This document shows, piece after piece, positions 7,908 through 15,493 of a DNA stretch of 35,439 nucleotides (the first letter of the stretch is position 1; each line of letters opens with the position of its first letter). The stretch is taken from positions 1-35,439 of the forward strand of contig JAQVGD010000009.1 of assembly GCA_028696945.1 (NCBI GenBank), given 5' to 3'. The position numbers were made by a program, and so were the translations under genes. The notes beneath the pieces were generated by a model. That model was not told where the DNA came from and made no database searches. It was given only the letters and a program-made list of their open reading frames with translations. This DNA is from Lutibacter sp. Lineage in GTDB: Bacteria; Bacteroidota; Bacteroidia; Flavobacteriales; Flavobacteriaceae.

Positions 7908-9215
7908 ATGGCAAAATTTGTTATAGAAGGAGGTCATAAATTAAGCGGAAGTATTACGCCTCAAGGAGCTAAAAACGAAGCACTTCAAGTAATATGTGCC
8001 GTTTTGCTAACTCCTGAAAAAGTGACAATAAGCAATATTCCAGATATTAGGGATGTTAATAAATTGATTTATATATTAAGTGAGTTTGGTGTAAAAGTGG
8101 ATAGGATTAGTCCAGATACTTACTCCTTTCAGGCGGATGAATTGGATTTAAAATATTTAGAATCAGAAAAATTCAAGGTTGAAGGAAGTTCTTTACGTGG
8201 TTCAATTATGATTGTGGGTCCTTTATTGGCGCGATTTGGGAAGGGATATATTCCTCGTCCAGGAGGTGACAAAATTGGAAGACGTAGGTTAGACACACAT
8301 TTCGAAGGATTTATTCAATTAGGTGCCACATTTAGATACAATAAAGATGAACGTTTTTATGGTGTGGAAGCCAAACAGCTTACTGGAACAAATATGTTGT
8401 TGGATGAAGCTTCAGTTACAGGAACCGCAAATATTGTGATGGCAGCCGTAATGGCCAAAGGAATTACCACAATTTACAATGCTGCTTGCGAACCTTATGT
8501 ACAGCAATTGTGTAAAATGTTGAATAATATGGGAGCGAAAATTGAAGGCATTGGTTCTAATTTATTGCACATAAAAGGTGTTAAAAAATTAGGAGGTTGT
8601 TCTCATAGAATTCTGCCCGACATGATTGAAATCGGCAGCTTGATTGGTATGGCGGCAATGTCGAGATCTTCTTTAACCATTAAAGATGTTAGCTGGAATG
8701 ATTTGGGTTTAATACCTCGCGTTTTTCAAAAACTGGGAATTAAATTAGAAAAAAGAGGAGATGATATTTTTATACCACAACAAGACAATTATGAAATTCA
8801 AAACTTTATTGATGGGTCAATTTTAACGATTTCAGATGCACCTTGGCCTGGTTTTACCCCCGATTTATTGAGTATTATTTTAGTTGTTGCCACACAAGCA
8901 AAAGGAAGCGTGCTGATTCATCAAAAGATGTTTGAGAGTCGTTTATTCTTTGTCGATAAATTAATTGATATGGGCGCAAAAGTAATCCTTTGCGATCCAC
9001 ATAGAGCCACCGTTATTGGTATGAATCATGAGTTTTGTTTAAAAGGTACCACTATGGCATCCCCTGATATTAGGGCTGGAATTTCATTGCTGATAGCAGC
9101 ACTTTCTGCTGAAGGCACCAGTACCATCCAAAACATTGAACAAATTGACCGAGGATATCAAAATATTGATGAACGTTTACAAGCCATTGGTGCTAAAATA
9201 ATTAGGGTAGATTAA
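7908..9215 (+). CDS. murA: UDP-N-acetylglucosamine 1-carboxyvinyltransferase
   Basis: First committed step of peptidoglycan synthesis: transfers enolpyruvate from PEP to UDP-GlcNAc in the cytoplasm. 435 residues with the EPSP-synthase-like inside-out barrel. Lys22-Asn23 in GAKNEAL match the substrate-binding pair of E. coli MurA. The active-site loop reads RPGGDKIGRRRLD, with Asp121 where E. coli has the catalytic Cys115. Asp at this site is known to keep activity and to make MurA insensitive to fosfomycin. DISAGISL is represented by SPDIRAGISLLIAAL near the C-terminus. It is likely co-transcribed with the DUF4290 gene 22 bases upstream. No clear terminator follows. Confidence 0.96.
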   Translation: MAKFVIEGGHKLSGSITPQGAKNEALQVICAVLLTPEKVTISNIPDIRDVNKLIYILSEFGVKVDRISPDTYSFQADELDLKYLESEKFKVEGSSLRGSIMIVGPLLARFGKGYIPRPGGDKIGRRRLDTHFEGFIQLGATFRYNKDERFYGVEAKQLTGTNMLLDEASVTGTANIVMAAVMAKGITTIYNAACEPYVQQLCKMLNNMGAKIEGIGSNLLHIKGVKKLGGCSHRILPDMIEIGSLIGMAAMSRSSLTIKDVSWNDLGLIPRVFQKLGIKLEKRGDDIFIPQQDNYEIQNFIDGSILTISDAPWPGFTPDLLSIILVVATQAKGSVLIHQKMFESRLFFVDKLIDMGAKVILCDPHRATVIGMNHEFCLKGTTMASPDIRAGISLLIAALSAEGTSTIQNIEQIDRGYQNIDERLQAIGAKIIRVD

Positions 9216-9369
9216 TTTGTTTATCATTCAATTGTGGTAACCGTTTATTTGTGAGCATTTGTTTATTTGCTTCTTTTTGGCTCAGGTTGCGAAATCGTGT
9301 AATTACTTGTCTTAAATTTTTTAAGTATTCATTTTTAATTATTATTGTCTGGTTAAATTTTTCAAAACA

Positions 9370-9398
9370 AACAGACCGCTCCTGATGGGGCTAAATGA
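9370..9398 (-). repeat. Inverted partial copy of the hairpin repeat
   Basis: On the minus strand this reads AGCCCCATCAGGAGCGGTC then TGTTTG, matching the segment AAGCCCCATCGAGGCGACC then TGTT inside copy B of the repeat (14480-14503). It lies about 105 bases before copy A in opposite orientation. Confidence 0.5.
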
Positions 9399-9502
9399 TT
9401 GAAATTTTTCATCTGTTTAATTTTTATTTTTTTGTTGGTACAGATGCAGTTCGCCATTAATCATTCTGCTGTGTATCAAAATTTGTTATGGTTCGTTTCA
9501 TT

Positions 9503-9670
9503 TTTCTACAAATATTTAGCTCCTACGGAGCTGTTTCAGTCCCAGAGGGACGACCTATTTGTAGGAAAATAGATTTTTATGTAAATCAAGCCTATCGGGG
9601 CGACCTGTTTATAAAGTTCCATTTAGATTGAGATAAATCATTTTTTATGAATTTTTATCGGACAACAATG
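9503..9670 (+). repeat. Hairpin-rich intergenic repeat, copy A
   Basis: About 168 bases that align along their whole length with 14387-14544. Shared parts are TACAAA-ATTTAG, a small hairpin (AGCTCC TAC GGAGCT here), a second hairpin GTCCC AGA GGGAC, GACCTATTTGTAG, AAAATAGATTTT, a CGACCTGTT segment and a nearly identical end that includes GATTGAGATAAATCA and TTTTTATCG-ACAACAAT. The structure resembles REP-type elements of Bacteroidota. No transposase is present in the window. Confidence 0.8.
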
Positions 9671-10043
9671 ATATTTAATTATTCATGCGAATTAAGGGTT
9701 AAAAATAATATAGAAGCCAATATCCTAGAAAAATGTTCAAAAAAATTTTCATTATTGAATTCCATGCCAATCATTACTTGCAGTGGAGAAGGAGTAGGGA
9801 AAGTTGCCAAGGAAACTATCGCTAAAAGTTTTTGTTTCATACCATTTAAGCATTCAAATATCACATAAAATTTGTTTCTTTCCTATCTGTCGGCTAGGCA
9901 GGTTAACTCTTATGTCGTCATTAAAAAATAACCATAATTAAGGATATGCTAAATTCTTCTTCCTATTCAGATTAAAAACAATTTGAATTTTTAATCCAAC
10001 ATTTAAACATTTAATTGGTATTAAAATATGCTTCAATTAATTA

Positions 10044-10079
10044 CAAAAAAATGACAGCCATTTCCGACTGCCATTTTTT
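10044..10079 (-). terminator. Terminator of the lipoprotein gene
   Basis: On the minus strand ATGGCAGTC pairs with GGCTGTCAT (two G-U pairs) and runs into a T-run (the A-run at 10045-10051 on the plus strand), 24 bases after the stop. A-rich and T-rich flanks on both sides could make it bidirectional. Confidence 0.7.
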
Positions 10080-10102
10080 ACATTAATCAACCAAAAAGTT
10101 AC

Positions 10103-10765
10103 TTAATTTTTTGCTTCTTTCATTTCTTCAGTTTTTGACCCTATTCTATTTAATGCATAAACTGGGGCAAATTTTAATTTTAAACCGGCAATTTTTCTGT
10201 TGTCAGCTGAAGTAAGCCCTTCATTTTCCACAGTATTTTTTCTACTGTCAAGAGCTTCATACATTAATTTAATTTTATCCCAATCTTCACGAGAATAACT
10301 GTCTTTGTTATCTACAACAGTGTTTACAAATTTATCATAAACTGAAAGAATATTGTCCTTGTTTACCCAACCAAAATTCATGTCATCGCCAATTTTTCCT
10401 TCACCAAATAATGAACTTCTCAATAATTGTTTTGAGTTTGCCATAGCTTCAGCTTGCCTATCTGCTTCAATTTGTGCTTGTAAAGCTGCATATTTAGCCT
10501 TGCTTGCATCAATTCTTTCCTGTGCTTTTTCTCTTTCCTTTAAATTTTCCAAAGCCATATCAGCATCGGCAACTTTTATTTGGTAAGCATCATCAATTGC
10601 TTGCCAATTTGCTTTAACTTCTGCTGCTTCAATATTTCCTATTGAATCAACATACACAACATAAGTATCTACTGATTTCTCAGCTGCTGTTACTTTTTCA
10701 TCTTTACAAGATGTAAATACCAAAGACACTAATGCCAATCCTAAAAATAAATTTCTTTTTTTCAT
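10103..10765 (-). CDS. Predicted lipoprotein, helical, function unknown (DUF6565-like)
   Basis: 220 residues. The N-terminus is a lipoprotein signal, MKKRNLFLGLALVSLVFTSC with lipobox VFTSC, so the mature protein starts at Cys20 and is membrane-attached. The mature chain is mostly charged helix, with a coiled-coil-like middle (ALENLKEREKAQERIDASKAKYAALQAQIEADRQAEA, about 82-118), followed by an aromatic stretch (DDMNFGWVNKDNILSVYDKFVNTV) and a second helical bundle. I associate this with the Bacteroidota lipoprotein family DUF6565, with moderate certainty. No enzymatic motif is visible. It stands alone between a terminator and a long promoter-side intergenic region. Confidence 0.8.
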   Translation of the reverse strand: MKKRNLFLGLALVSLVFTSCKDEKVTAAEKSVDTYVVYVDSIGNIEAAEVKANWQAIDDAYQIKVADADMALENLKEREKAQERIDASKAKYAALQAQIEADRQAEAMANSKQLLRSSLFGEGKIGDDMNFGWVNKDNILSVYDKFVNTVVDNKDSYSREDWDKIKLMYEALDSRKNTVENEGLTSADNRKIAGLKLKFAPVYALNRIGSKTEEMKEAKN

Positions 10766-10810
10766 TTTATTTCGTTTTATTAATTAATTGATAATGATTT
10801 ATTAAGAGTA

Positions 10811-10818
10811 CAAAATTA
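10811..10818 (-). promoter_or_regulatory. Candidate -7 box for the lipoprotein gene
   Basis: On the minus strand this reads TAATTTTG, an exact match to the Bacteroidota TAnnTTTG element, 45 bases before the ATG. No well-spaced TTG -33 element is visible, so the call is weak. Confidence 0.3.
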
Positions 10819-10963
10819 ACCATCTAATTTAGTGAATTTGTTACACAATTAAAAATAAAACTTACATTATTCATACATTTCTATGTAACCTCCACCTAAA
10901 TAAATGCCATAAATTATTAATCAATTTTCGGCTTCTAATCTGATTTAGCTATATATCAGGACT

Positions 10964-10991
10964 AAATCCGATATAATAGGGAATCGGATTT
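10964..10991. repeat. 9-bp perfect inverted repeat upstream of the glycosyltransferase gene
   Basis: AAATCCGAT (10964-10972) and ATCGGATTT (10983-10991) are separated by 10 bases, and AGCTATATA occurs on both sides. It could be an operator or a transcript hairpin. No T-run follows that would make it a good terminator. Confidence 0.4.
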
Positions 10992-11235
10992 TAAAGCTAT
11001 ATAATTGAAATAAAAAATAAAATAAATCCGAACATTGTTTTTACTTCATAAACAGTAAATTTGAAAATCAATTAGCCAATGAAGCAATTACACGATTTGT
11101 AAAAGTTTTCAGTTGCAGCTGGCGGTTATTCAGTAAACAACGCAACAGTTAAACGATTACACAATTAAATAAACAACTATCAAACAAATAAAAGTCATAC
11201 AACTCATAGATTCCTTAAGCCCTGGAGGTGCTGAA

Positions 11236-12261
11236 ATGATGGCGGTAAACATTGCCAATGCATTGGCGGAAAAAGGGATAATTTCCCATTTATGCGCTAC
11301 AAGGAAGGAAGGGGGGTTAAAGGTCAAATTAGGGTTAAAGGTGCGCTATTTGTTTATAAATAAAAAAAAATCACTGGACTTCAATGCCATACAAAAATTA
11401 GTTCGCTATATAAAATATAACGAAATTAACACGATTCATGCGCATGCGACTTCTTATTTTACAGCTTTTTTGGTTAAATTATGGCTTCCAAAAATACATA
11501 TCATTTGGCACGACCATTATGGGAATAGTGAAAATTTAAGAGCGCGAAAAAAATTTCCTTTAGTTTTTATATCTAGAACTTTTAAAACGGTCATTTCCGT
11601 AAATAATAATCTGCACCATTGGGCACAGCAAAATCTAAACGCAAAACATTATAAATATTTGCCGAATTTCGCATCATTTAATATAGAGATTCCTAAATCC
11701 ACCAAATTGAAAGGGGTGAACGAAAAACGCATAGTATGCCTGGCTAATTTAAGGCCTCAAAAGGATCATTTAAACCTATTGAAAGCATTTAAAATAGTGC
11801 AGGGGAAACATACAGATTGGACTTTGCATTTGGTGGGCTTAGATTTTAAGGATACCTATTCCGAAGCCATAAAATCATATATAAAGCAACAAAATTTAAA
11901 TAACCATGTTTTTTTGTATGGCAGTTGTGCAGATACAAAAGCTATTTTAAAACAGGCCACGATAGGGGTATTGGGTTCAAATTCTGAGGGTTTGCCTGTT
12001 GCATTACTAGAGTACGGGTTATCGAAATTACCTGTTGTTGTAACCGATGTGGGGGAATGCGGAACGGTGGTTACCAACCTTGAAAGTGGCATGGTGGTTT
12101 TACCAAATAACGAAAATAAAATGGCTGAGGGAATCCTTTTTCTGATTGAAAATGACAAACAACGAAAAGTATTTGGAGAAAACTTGTATAAAAATACGGT
12201 TTTAAATTATGGGAAAAACACGTACCTTACCCAATTAATTTCTATATATCATTTTGAATAG
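11236..12261 (+). CDS. GT4-family glycosyltransferase (start codon problematic)
   Basis: Transfers a sugar from a nucleotide sugar during surface polysaccharide synthesis; GT-B fold. The C-terminal donor domain shows RIVCLANLRPQKDHLNLLKAF and the E-x7-E type motif NSEGLPVALLEYGLSKLPVVV, then TDVGECG. The first ATG in frame is 11236, but the frame is open back to 11173 and the 16 codons before the ATG read IKVIQLIDSLSPGGAE, which is the conserved first strand and GGAE loop of GT4 enzymes. Translation should therefore begin at 11188, where the codon is ATA, not ATG. Either an unusual start is used or the start has been lost. The downstream gene overlaps its end by 8 bases, so the two form an operon. 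Confidence 0.85.
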   Translation: MMAVNIANALAEKGIISHLCATRKEGGLKVKLGLKVRYLFINKKKSLDFNAIQKLVRYIKYNEINTIHAHATSYFTAFLVKLWLPKIHIIWHDHYGNSENLRARKKFPLVFISRTFKTVISVNNNLHHWAQQNLNAKHYKYLPNFASFNIEIPKSTKLKGVNEKRIVCLANLRPQKDHLNLLKAFKIVQGKHTDWTLHLVGLDFKDTYSEAIKSYIKQQNLNNHVFLYGSCADTKAILKQATIGVLGSNSEGLPVALLEYGLSKLPVVVTDVGECGTVVTNLESGMVVLPNNENKMAEGILFLIENDKQRKVFGENLYKNTVLNYGKNTYLTQLISIYHFE

Positions 12262-13597
12262 CCTTTCAAAACACAAACGTTTGGTTTTAGCCGTTTTTCA
12301 CCTTGTGTTAGGTGTGCTGTTTCTTTCAGGCTTAATTGCGAAAGCATACTCGCTGCTAATCCTGTTTTTTGGCGTGTTGTATATCATCAAAAATAAAAAT
12401 GAAAACAATGAAGCTATATACTGGAGTGCTTATCTAGTAGGGGCAGAAGTGCTTTTTAGAATGGCCGGTGGAATGATTTTTTACGAATTGCCAAAATATG
12501 CCGTATTGATTTTTCTTTTCGTGGGATTGGTGGTTGAAAAACGAAATCACCCAATTTCCTTGAGTTATCTCATTTACATCCTGTTGTTGCTGATAGGAAT
12601 TGCCTTTGTGGATATTCCGTTTAATGAATCCATTAGAAAAGCCATTGCATTTAATTTGAGCGGTCCTATATTGTTGGGGGTATCCGCCATCTATTTTTAT
12701 AAGCGACCTTTGTCGCTTTTAGCCTTGATGGACATGCTGTTTTTTATGGCATTGCCTATCATTTCTATGACTAGCTTCTTATATTTAAAAACCCCAGATA
12801 TTAGTGATATTAGTTTTGGTGGAAGTGCCAGTTTTGAGGCTTCAGGAGGTTATGGACCAAATCAGGTAGCCACTATTCTTGGAGTGGGCGTTTTTATTGT
12901 TGCGGCACATCTATTTTTAAAACGGCGTATTTTCGCTTTTTTCAGTATCGATATGTTTTTATTTACCTATATTATTTATAGAGGTTTAATCACACTTTCA
13001 AGAGGTGGAATGATTACAGCATTTTTGGCAATTGGAGCGTTTACCTATTATTATATCATATCTAGAGAAAATAAGATTTTGAATTTAGCTAAATATTCTG
13101 GATTGGTGGCTATGTTTGGTTTTGCTTTATTTGTTTATACCTCAAATGCAACCGGCGGAATGCTTGAAAATAGGTATGCCAACAAGAATGCTGCTGGAAG
13201 GGAAAAAGCTGACATTACCACGGGAAGAGCCACTTTATTGGCAAGTGAAATGAGTGCTTTTTTAGAACATCCATTTTTTGGTGTTGGCGTTGGTGGAGGA
13301 AAGTATTACAGATTGGAGGAGCTGGAAATTCAGGCAGCTTCACACAATGAAATGAGCAGGTTAATTGCTGAGCATGGACTTATAGGCATTGTAGCACTTT
13401 TTTTACTGATAACGGTTCCAATTCGGCACATGTTTAAACAGCCCTACTTGGCACGTGCCTTTTTGGGCTCATTTTTAATATTTTGGTTTTTAACCATCAA
13501 CCATTCGGCAATGAGAGTCGCATTTCCCGGCTTTATTTACGGATTAAGCGTAGCGGTAATAACATTTAAAGAAAAGGAGGAGGAAAATGAGTTATGA
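12254..13597 (+). CDS. O-antigen ligase / Wzy-polymerase-like membrane protein
   Basis: 447 residues with about 10-12 membrane segments. The large loop before the last helices carries GRATLLASEMSAFLEHPFFGVGVGGG followed by SHNEMSRLIAEHGLIGIV, the H-N-x-x-x-x-L-x-E-x-G signature of the Wzy_C domain (O-antigen ligases, polymerases and related bacterial polysaccharide enzymes). It likely joins or polymerises glycan on the outer face of the inner membrane. The start is TTG and overlaps the glycosyltransferase stop by 8 bases, which suggests translational coupling. Ligase and polymerase cannot be separated from sequence alone. A heptamer repeat begins directly after the TGA stop. Confidence 0.85.
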   Translation: MNSLSKHKRLVLAVFHLVLGVLFLSGLIAKAYSLLILFFGVLYIIKNKNENNEAIYWSAYLVGAEVLFRMAGGMIFYELPKYAVLIFLFVGLVVEKRNHPISLSYLIYILLLLIGIAFVDIPFNESIRKAIAFNLSGPILLGVSAIYFYKRPLSLLALMDMLFFMALPIISMTSFLYLKTPDISDISFGGSASFEASGGYGPNQVATILGVGVFIVAAHLFLKRRIFAFFSIDMFLFTYIIYRGLITLSRGGMITAFLAIGAFTYYYIISRENKILNLAKYSGLVAMFGFALFVYTSNATGGMLENRYANKNAAGREKADITTGRATLLASEMSAFLEHPFFGVGVGGGKYYRLEELEIQAASHNEMSRLIAEHGLIGIVALFLLITVPIRHMFKQPYLARAFLGSFLIFWFLTINHSAMRVAFPGFIYGLSVAVITFKEKEEENEL

Positions 13598-13634
13598 GTT
13601 AAATATTAGATATTAGATATTAGATATTAAGAAG
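13598..13634 (+). repeat. Direct repeat copy 1 with expanded heptamers
   Basis: GTTAAATATTAGATATT, then two extra AGATATT units, then AAGAAG. Without the two extra heptamers it is identical over 23 bases to 14291-14313. It begins one base after the O-antigen ligase stop codon. Confidence 0.85.
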
Positions 13635-13663
13635 TTACCTGCAAGGCGATAAGAAAAAAATTT

Positions 13664-14134
13664 ATGAAAGAAAACAAATTTACAGAATGGACAAATTGGG
13701 AAAATAGAAATTCTTTAGAAGGAATTAAATTCCCTGGAATATATTGTATTGCAATTTCAGATATTGACTTATCACAGCAAAATTTTAAATGGATTTCAGA
13801 AATTAATTATATTGGTATGACAAATTCTGTAAATGGATTAAAAGGTCGTTTAAAACAGTTCGACAATACTGTTATCGGAAAGACTGGACACGGTGGAGCT
13901 GACAGATTTAGATTTAAATATGAAATTTATTCTGACCTTGTGAAAAAATTATACGTTTCTGTTTGCTCGTTTGAATGCAATGTTAAATCAAATTCTCCGA
14001 AAGATTTAAGAATTATGGGAGAGGTTGCAAAATTTGAATATGATTGTTTTGCAATCTATGCCGAGAAATTTAACAGTTTACCAGAATTTAATGACAAAAA
14101 AAACTCTCTGAAATACAGTTTGACACATAGATAA
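13664..14134 (+). CDS. GIY-YIG-like nuclease domain protein
   Basis: 156 residues, soluble. The N-terminal part has FPGIYCIAIS (GIY at 25-27) and, after a longer than usual insert, INYIGMTNSVNGLKGRLKQF (YIG at 49-51, possible catalytic Arg62). These are the two motifs that name the GIY-YIG endonuclease fold. A Glu in GEVAKFEYDCF in the second half could be the metal ligand. The family cuts DNA in repair, restriction or homing roles; which applies here is not visible. The gene is isolated, bracketed by direct repeats (13598-13634 and 14291-14313) and followed by an imperfect palindrome, and looks like a recently acquired cassette. Confidence 0.65.
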   Translation: MKENKFTEWTNWENRNSLEGIKFPGIYCIAISDIDLSQQNFKWISEINYIGMTNSVNGLKGRLKQFDNTVIGKTGHGGADRFRFKYEIYSDLVKKLYVSVCSFECNVKSNSPKDLRIMGEVAKFEYDCFAIYAEKFNSLPEFNDKKNSLKYSLTHR

Positions 14135-14154
14135 TTATTAAGTATATGAAAAAA

Positions 14155-14237
14155 CCCAGCAGGTAATAATGTATAAAATTTATGCTCAAATCGGATTTAG
14201 TACAAACCGACAAACATCCAATAATAATATTGCTGGC
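14155..14237 (+). repeat. Imperfect palindrome downstream of the GIY-YIG gene (attC-like)
   Basis: CCAGCA (14156-14161) pairs with TGCTGG (14231-14236), and inside these GGTAATAAT faces AATAATAATAT, giving a long imperfect foldback. GCAGGTAAT (14159-14167) is also the near-reverse complement (8 of 9) of GTTACCTGC at 13634-13642 just upstream of the gene. Canonical integron core bases GTTRRRY are not clearly present. Confidence 0.4.
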
Positions 14238-14290
14238 AGAAAAATCTCCGATTTTTATGTCGCACAAATCTTAGTACAAAATACAAAACC

Positions 14291-14313
14291 GTTAAATATT
14301 AGATATTAAGAAG
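14291..14313 (+). repeat. Direct repeat copy 2
   Basis: 23 bases beginning GTTAAATATTAG and ending TATTAAGAAG, identical to copy 1 (13598-13634) after removing two heptamer units from copy 1. Confidence 0.85.
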
Positions 14314-14386
14314 CATTGTTGTCCGATTAAATATTTAATACAAAAAGGTTTCCCCAAAGGAGCTTTAATTACTAAATTATTTTATG

Positions 14387-14544
14387 TTTTTACAAACATT
14401 TAGTTCATACAAAGCTATTTTAGTCCCAGCGGGACAACCTATTTGTAGAAAATAGATTTTACCCAAAAGCAAGCCCCATCGAGGCGACCTGTTCCATTTT
14501 GATTGAGATAAATCATTTTTTATGAATTTTTATCGAACAACAAT
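14387..14544 (+). repeat. Hairpin-rich intergenic repeat, copy B
   Basis: Aligns with copy A (9503-9670) in the same orientation. The GTCCC AGC GGGAC hairpin is kept, with the loop base changed. The first hairpin is degenerate (AGTTCATACAAAGCT). The 3' end, from ATTGAGATAAATCA to ATCG-ACAACAAT, is nearly identical. Confidence 0.8.
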
Positions 14545-14593
14545 AATTAAGAAGTCAAATTCTAAAGGTTGTCAATGTCTGAATAATGTTAAG

Positions 14594-15247
14594 TTATTTA
14601 ATATACGGTGCCAAAATTTTTGTCCATAATTGGTAGCCTTCATCAGCCATGTGCAAGCCATCTTCCAGAAACCATTTTTTGCTTGGTTTTCCATTTAAAT
14701 CAATCATAGGCGAAAAAATATCCACAAAAGCAGCGTTGGATTTTGTATTTAGATACTCGTTAATCATAGTGTTTGCTTTTTGCATTTCTATCACTTTTGC
14801 CCAACGGTTTAAACTTGGTTTTATAGCGATATAATAAACTTCGGCATTTGGCAATTTTGCTTTAATCATGCCATATAACGTGCAAAAATCCCCAAAAACA
14901 ATTTCGGCAGATTTCCCTGCATACACATCATTATCACCAGAATAAATGACAATTTTATTAGGATGGTATTTTAGAATTACCCGATCAAAATTCTCTATTA
15001 AATCTATAATTTGAGAACCGCCAAAACCCCTGTTTAAAATTTTCGGATTGTTAAAATCTTTGGCAGGATCTTTCCACATTCTAATGGACGAACTTCCTGT
15101 AAAAAGAATTCCATCTTGTAAGGCTTTGTTTCCATCTAATTTGTCGAACGCATCAATTTCGGTTTGCCATATATTTTGATATTCTTGTGCAAACGTATTT
15201 ATTGAAATAAATAAAAATAGGAATAAAATGTTTTTTTGAATTTTCAT
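14594..15247 (-). CDS. Secreted SGNH/GDSL-family hydrolase
   Basis: 217 residues. A signal peptide (MKIQKNILFLFLFISINTFA, cleaved before Gln) places it in the periplasm or outside the cell. SGNH blocks are visible: block I FTGSSSIRMW (nucleophile Ser53), block II Gly in NRGFGGSQ, block III YSGDNDV (Asn106), block V DGLHMADEGY (Asp196 and His199). Such enzymes remove acetyl or other ester groups from carbohydrates. As the last gene of the beta-glucan PUL, 246 bases downstream of the GH5 gene, it may deacylate the incoming glycan, but the substrate is inferred from location only. It could also have its own promoter. Confidence 0.85.
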   Translation of the reverse strand: MKIQKNILFLFLFISINTFAQEYQNIWQTEIDAFDKLDGNKALQDGILFTGSSSIRMWKDPAKDFNNPKILNRGFGGSQIIDLIENFDRVILKYHPNKIVIYSGDNDVYAGKSAEIVFGDFCTLYGMIKAKLPNAEVYYIAIKPSLNRWAKVIEMQKANTMINEYLNTKSNAAFVDIFSPMIDLNGKPSKKWFLEDGLHMADEGYQLWTKILAPYIK

Positions 15248-15344
15248 GAGTTACTAATTTAGGTCTTAATTTTTGAGAAGTTAAAGGTATATAATCTTTG
15301 ATATTTATAATTTGGAATGTTCATTATTTGCTGTAATAAAACCA

Positions 15345-15459
15345 TTATTTTAGCAGATTTTGAGGATTTTTGTCTATATGAACTTCAATTTCATCTTTTT
15401 CAGCCGCCAACAATTATTAAAAAAACACCAAGTAAAATGGATAAAAATAATTTTTTCAT
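15345..15459 (-). pseudogene. Possible frameshifted small secreted protein
   Basis: On the minus strand an ATG at 15459 begins MKKLFLSILLGVFLIIVGG, a convincing signal-peptide core, and then meets TGA (stop ends at 15400). The next frame continues from the same spot as AAEKDEIEVHIDKNPQNLLK and ends in TAA at 15345. A single-base frameshift would join them into a protein of about 38 residues. It lies 34 bases after the GH5 stop, in the PUL direction. It may equally be chance. Confidence 0.3.
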
Positions 15460-15493
15460 TTGTAAGAGTTTATTTATTTCAACCAAAGATATT

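Larger units (their letters stand above)
9216..10102. other. Intergenic stretch without a supportable gene
   Basis: About 890 bases between murA and the lipoprotein gene. It holds an inverted partial copy of the hairpin repeat (about 9370-9398), the full repeat copy A (9503-9670), a short motif at about 9884-9905 resembling AGGCAGG-type intergenic sequences, and the terminator of the lipoprotein gene. A 73-codon plus-strand frame at 9647-9868 begins inside the repeat and shows no recognisable protein features. Confidence 0.6.
10766..11187. other. Intergenic stretch between divergent lipoprotein and glycosyltransferase genes
   Basis: About 420 AT-rich bases with no gene. It holds the candidate -7 box of the lipoprotein gene and a 9-bp inverted repeat AAATCCGAT / ATCGGATTT (10964-10972 and 10983-10991), itself flanked by two direct copies of AGCTATATA. 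The final part (11130-11187) is an A-rich leader for the glycosyltransferase. Confidence 0.5.
14135..14593. other. Intergenic stretch without a gene
   Basis: About 460 bases between the GIY-YIG gene and the SGNH gene. It contains the attC-like palindrome, direct repeat copy 2 and hairpin repeat copy B, which together fill most of it. No coding frame is supportable. Confidence 0.6.

Noticed and set aside
9216-9400. Minus-strand open stretch without a start, containing NEYLKNLRQVITRFRNLS
   Set aside because: It looks slightly protein-like but has no ATG near its beginning, begins at the inverted repeat fragment and runs into the murA 3' end. At best a remnant.
9647-9868. Plus-strand frame of 73 codons (and a 61-codon frame on the other strand)
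   Set aside because: The first codons lie inside the hairpin repeat, the rest matches no recognisable family, and both strands are equally open.
13664-14134. Toxin-antitoxin or restriction system around the GIY-YIG gene
   Set aside because: No partner gene, methyltransferase or antitoxin-like frame lies on either side.
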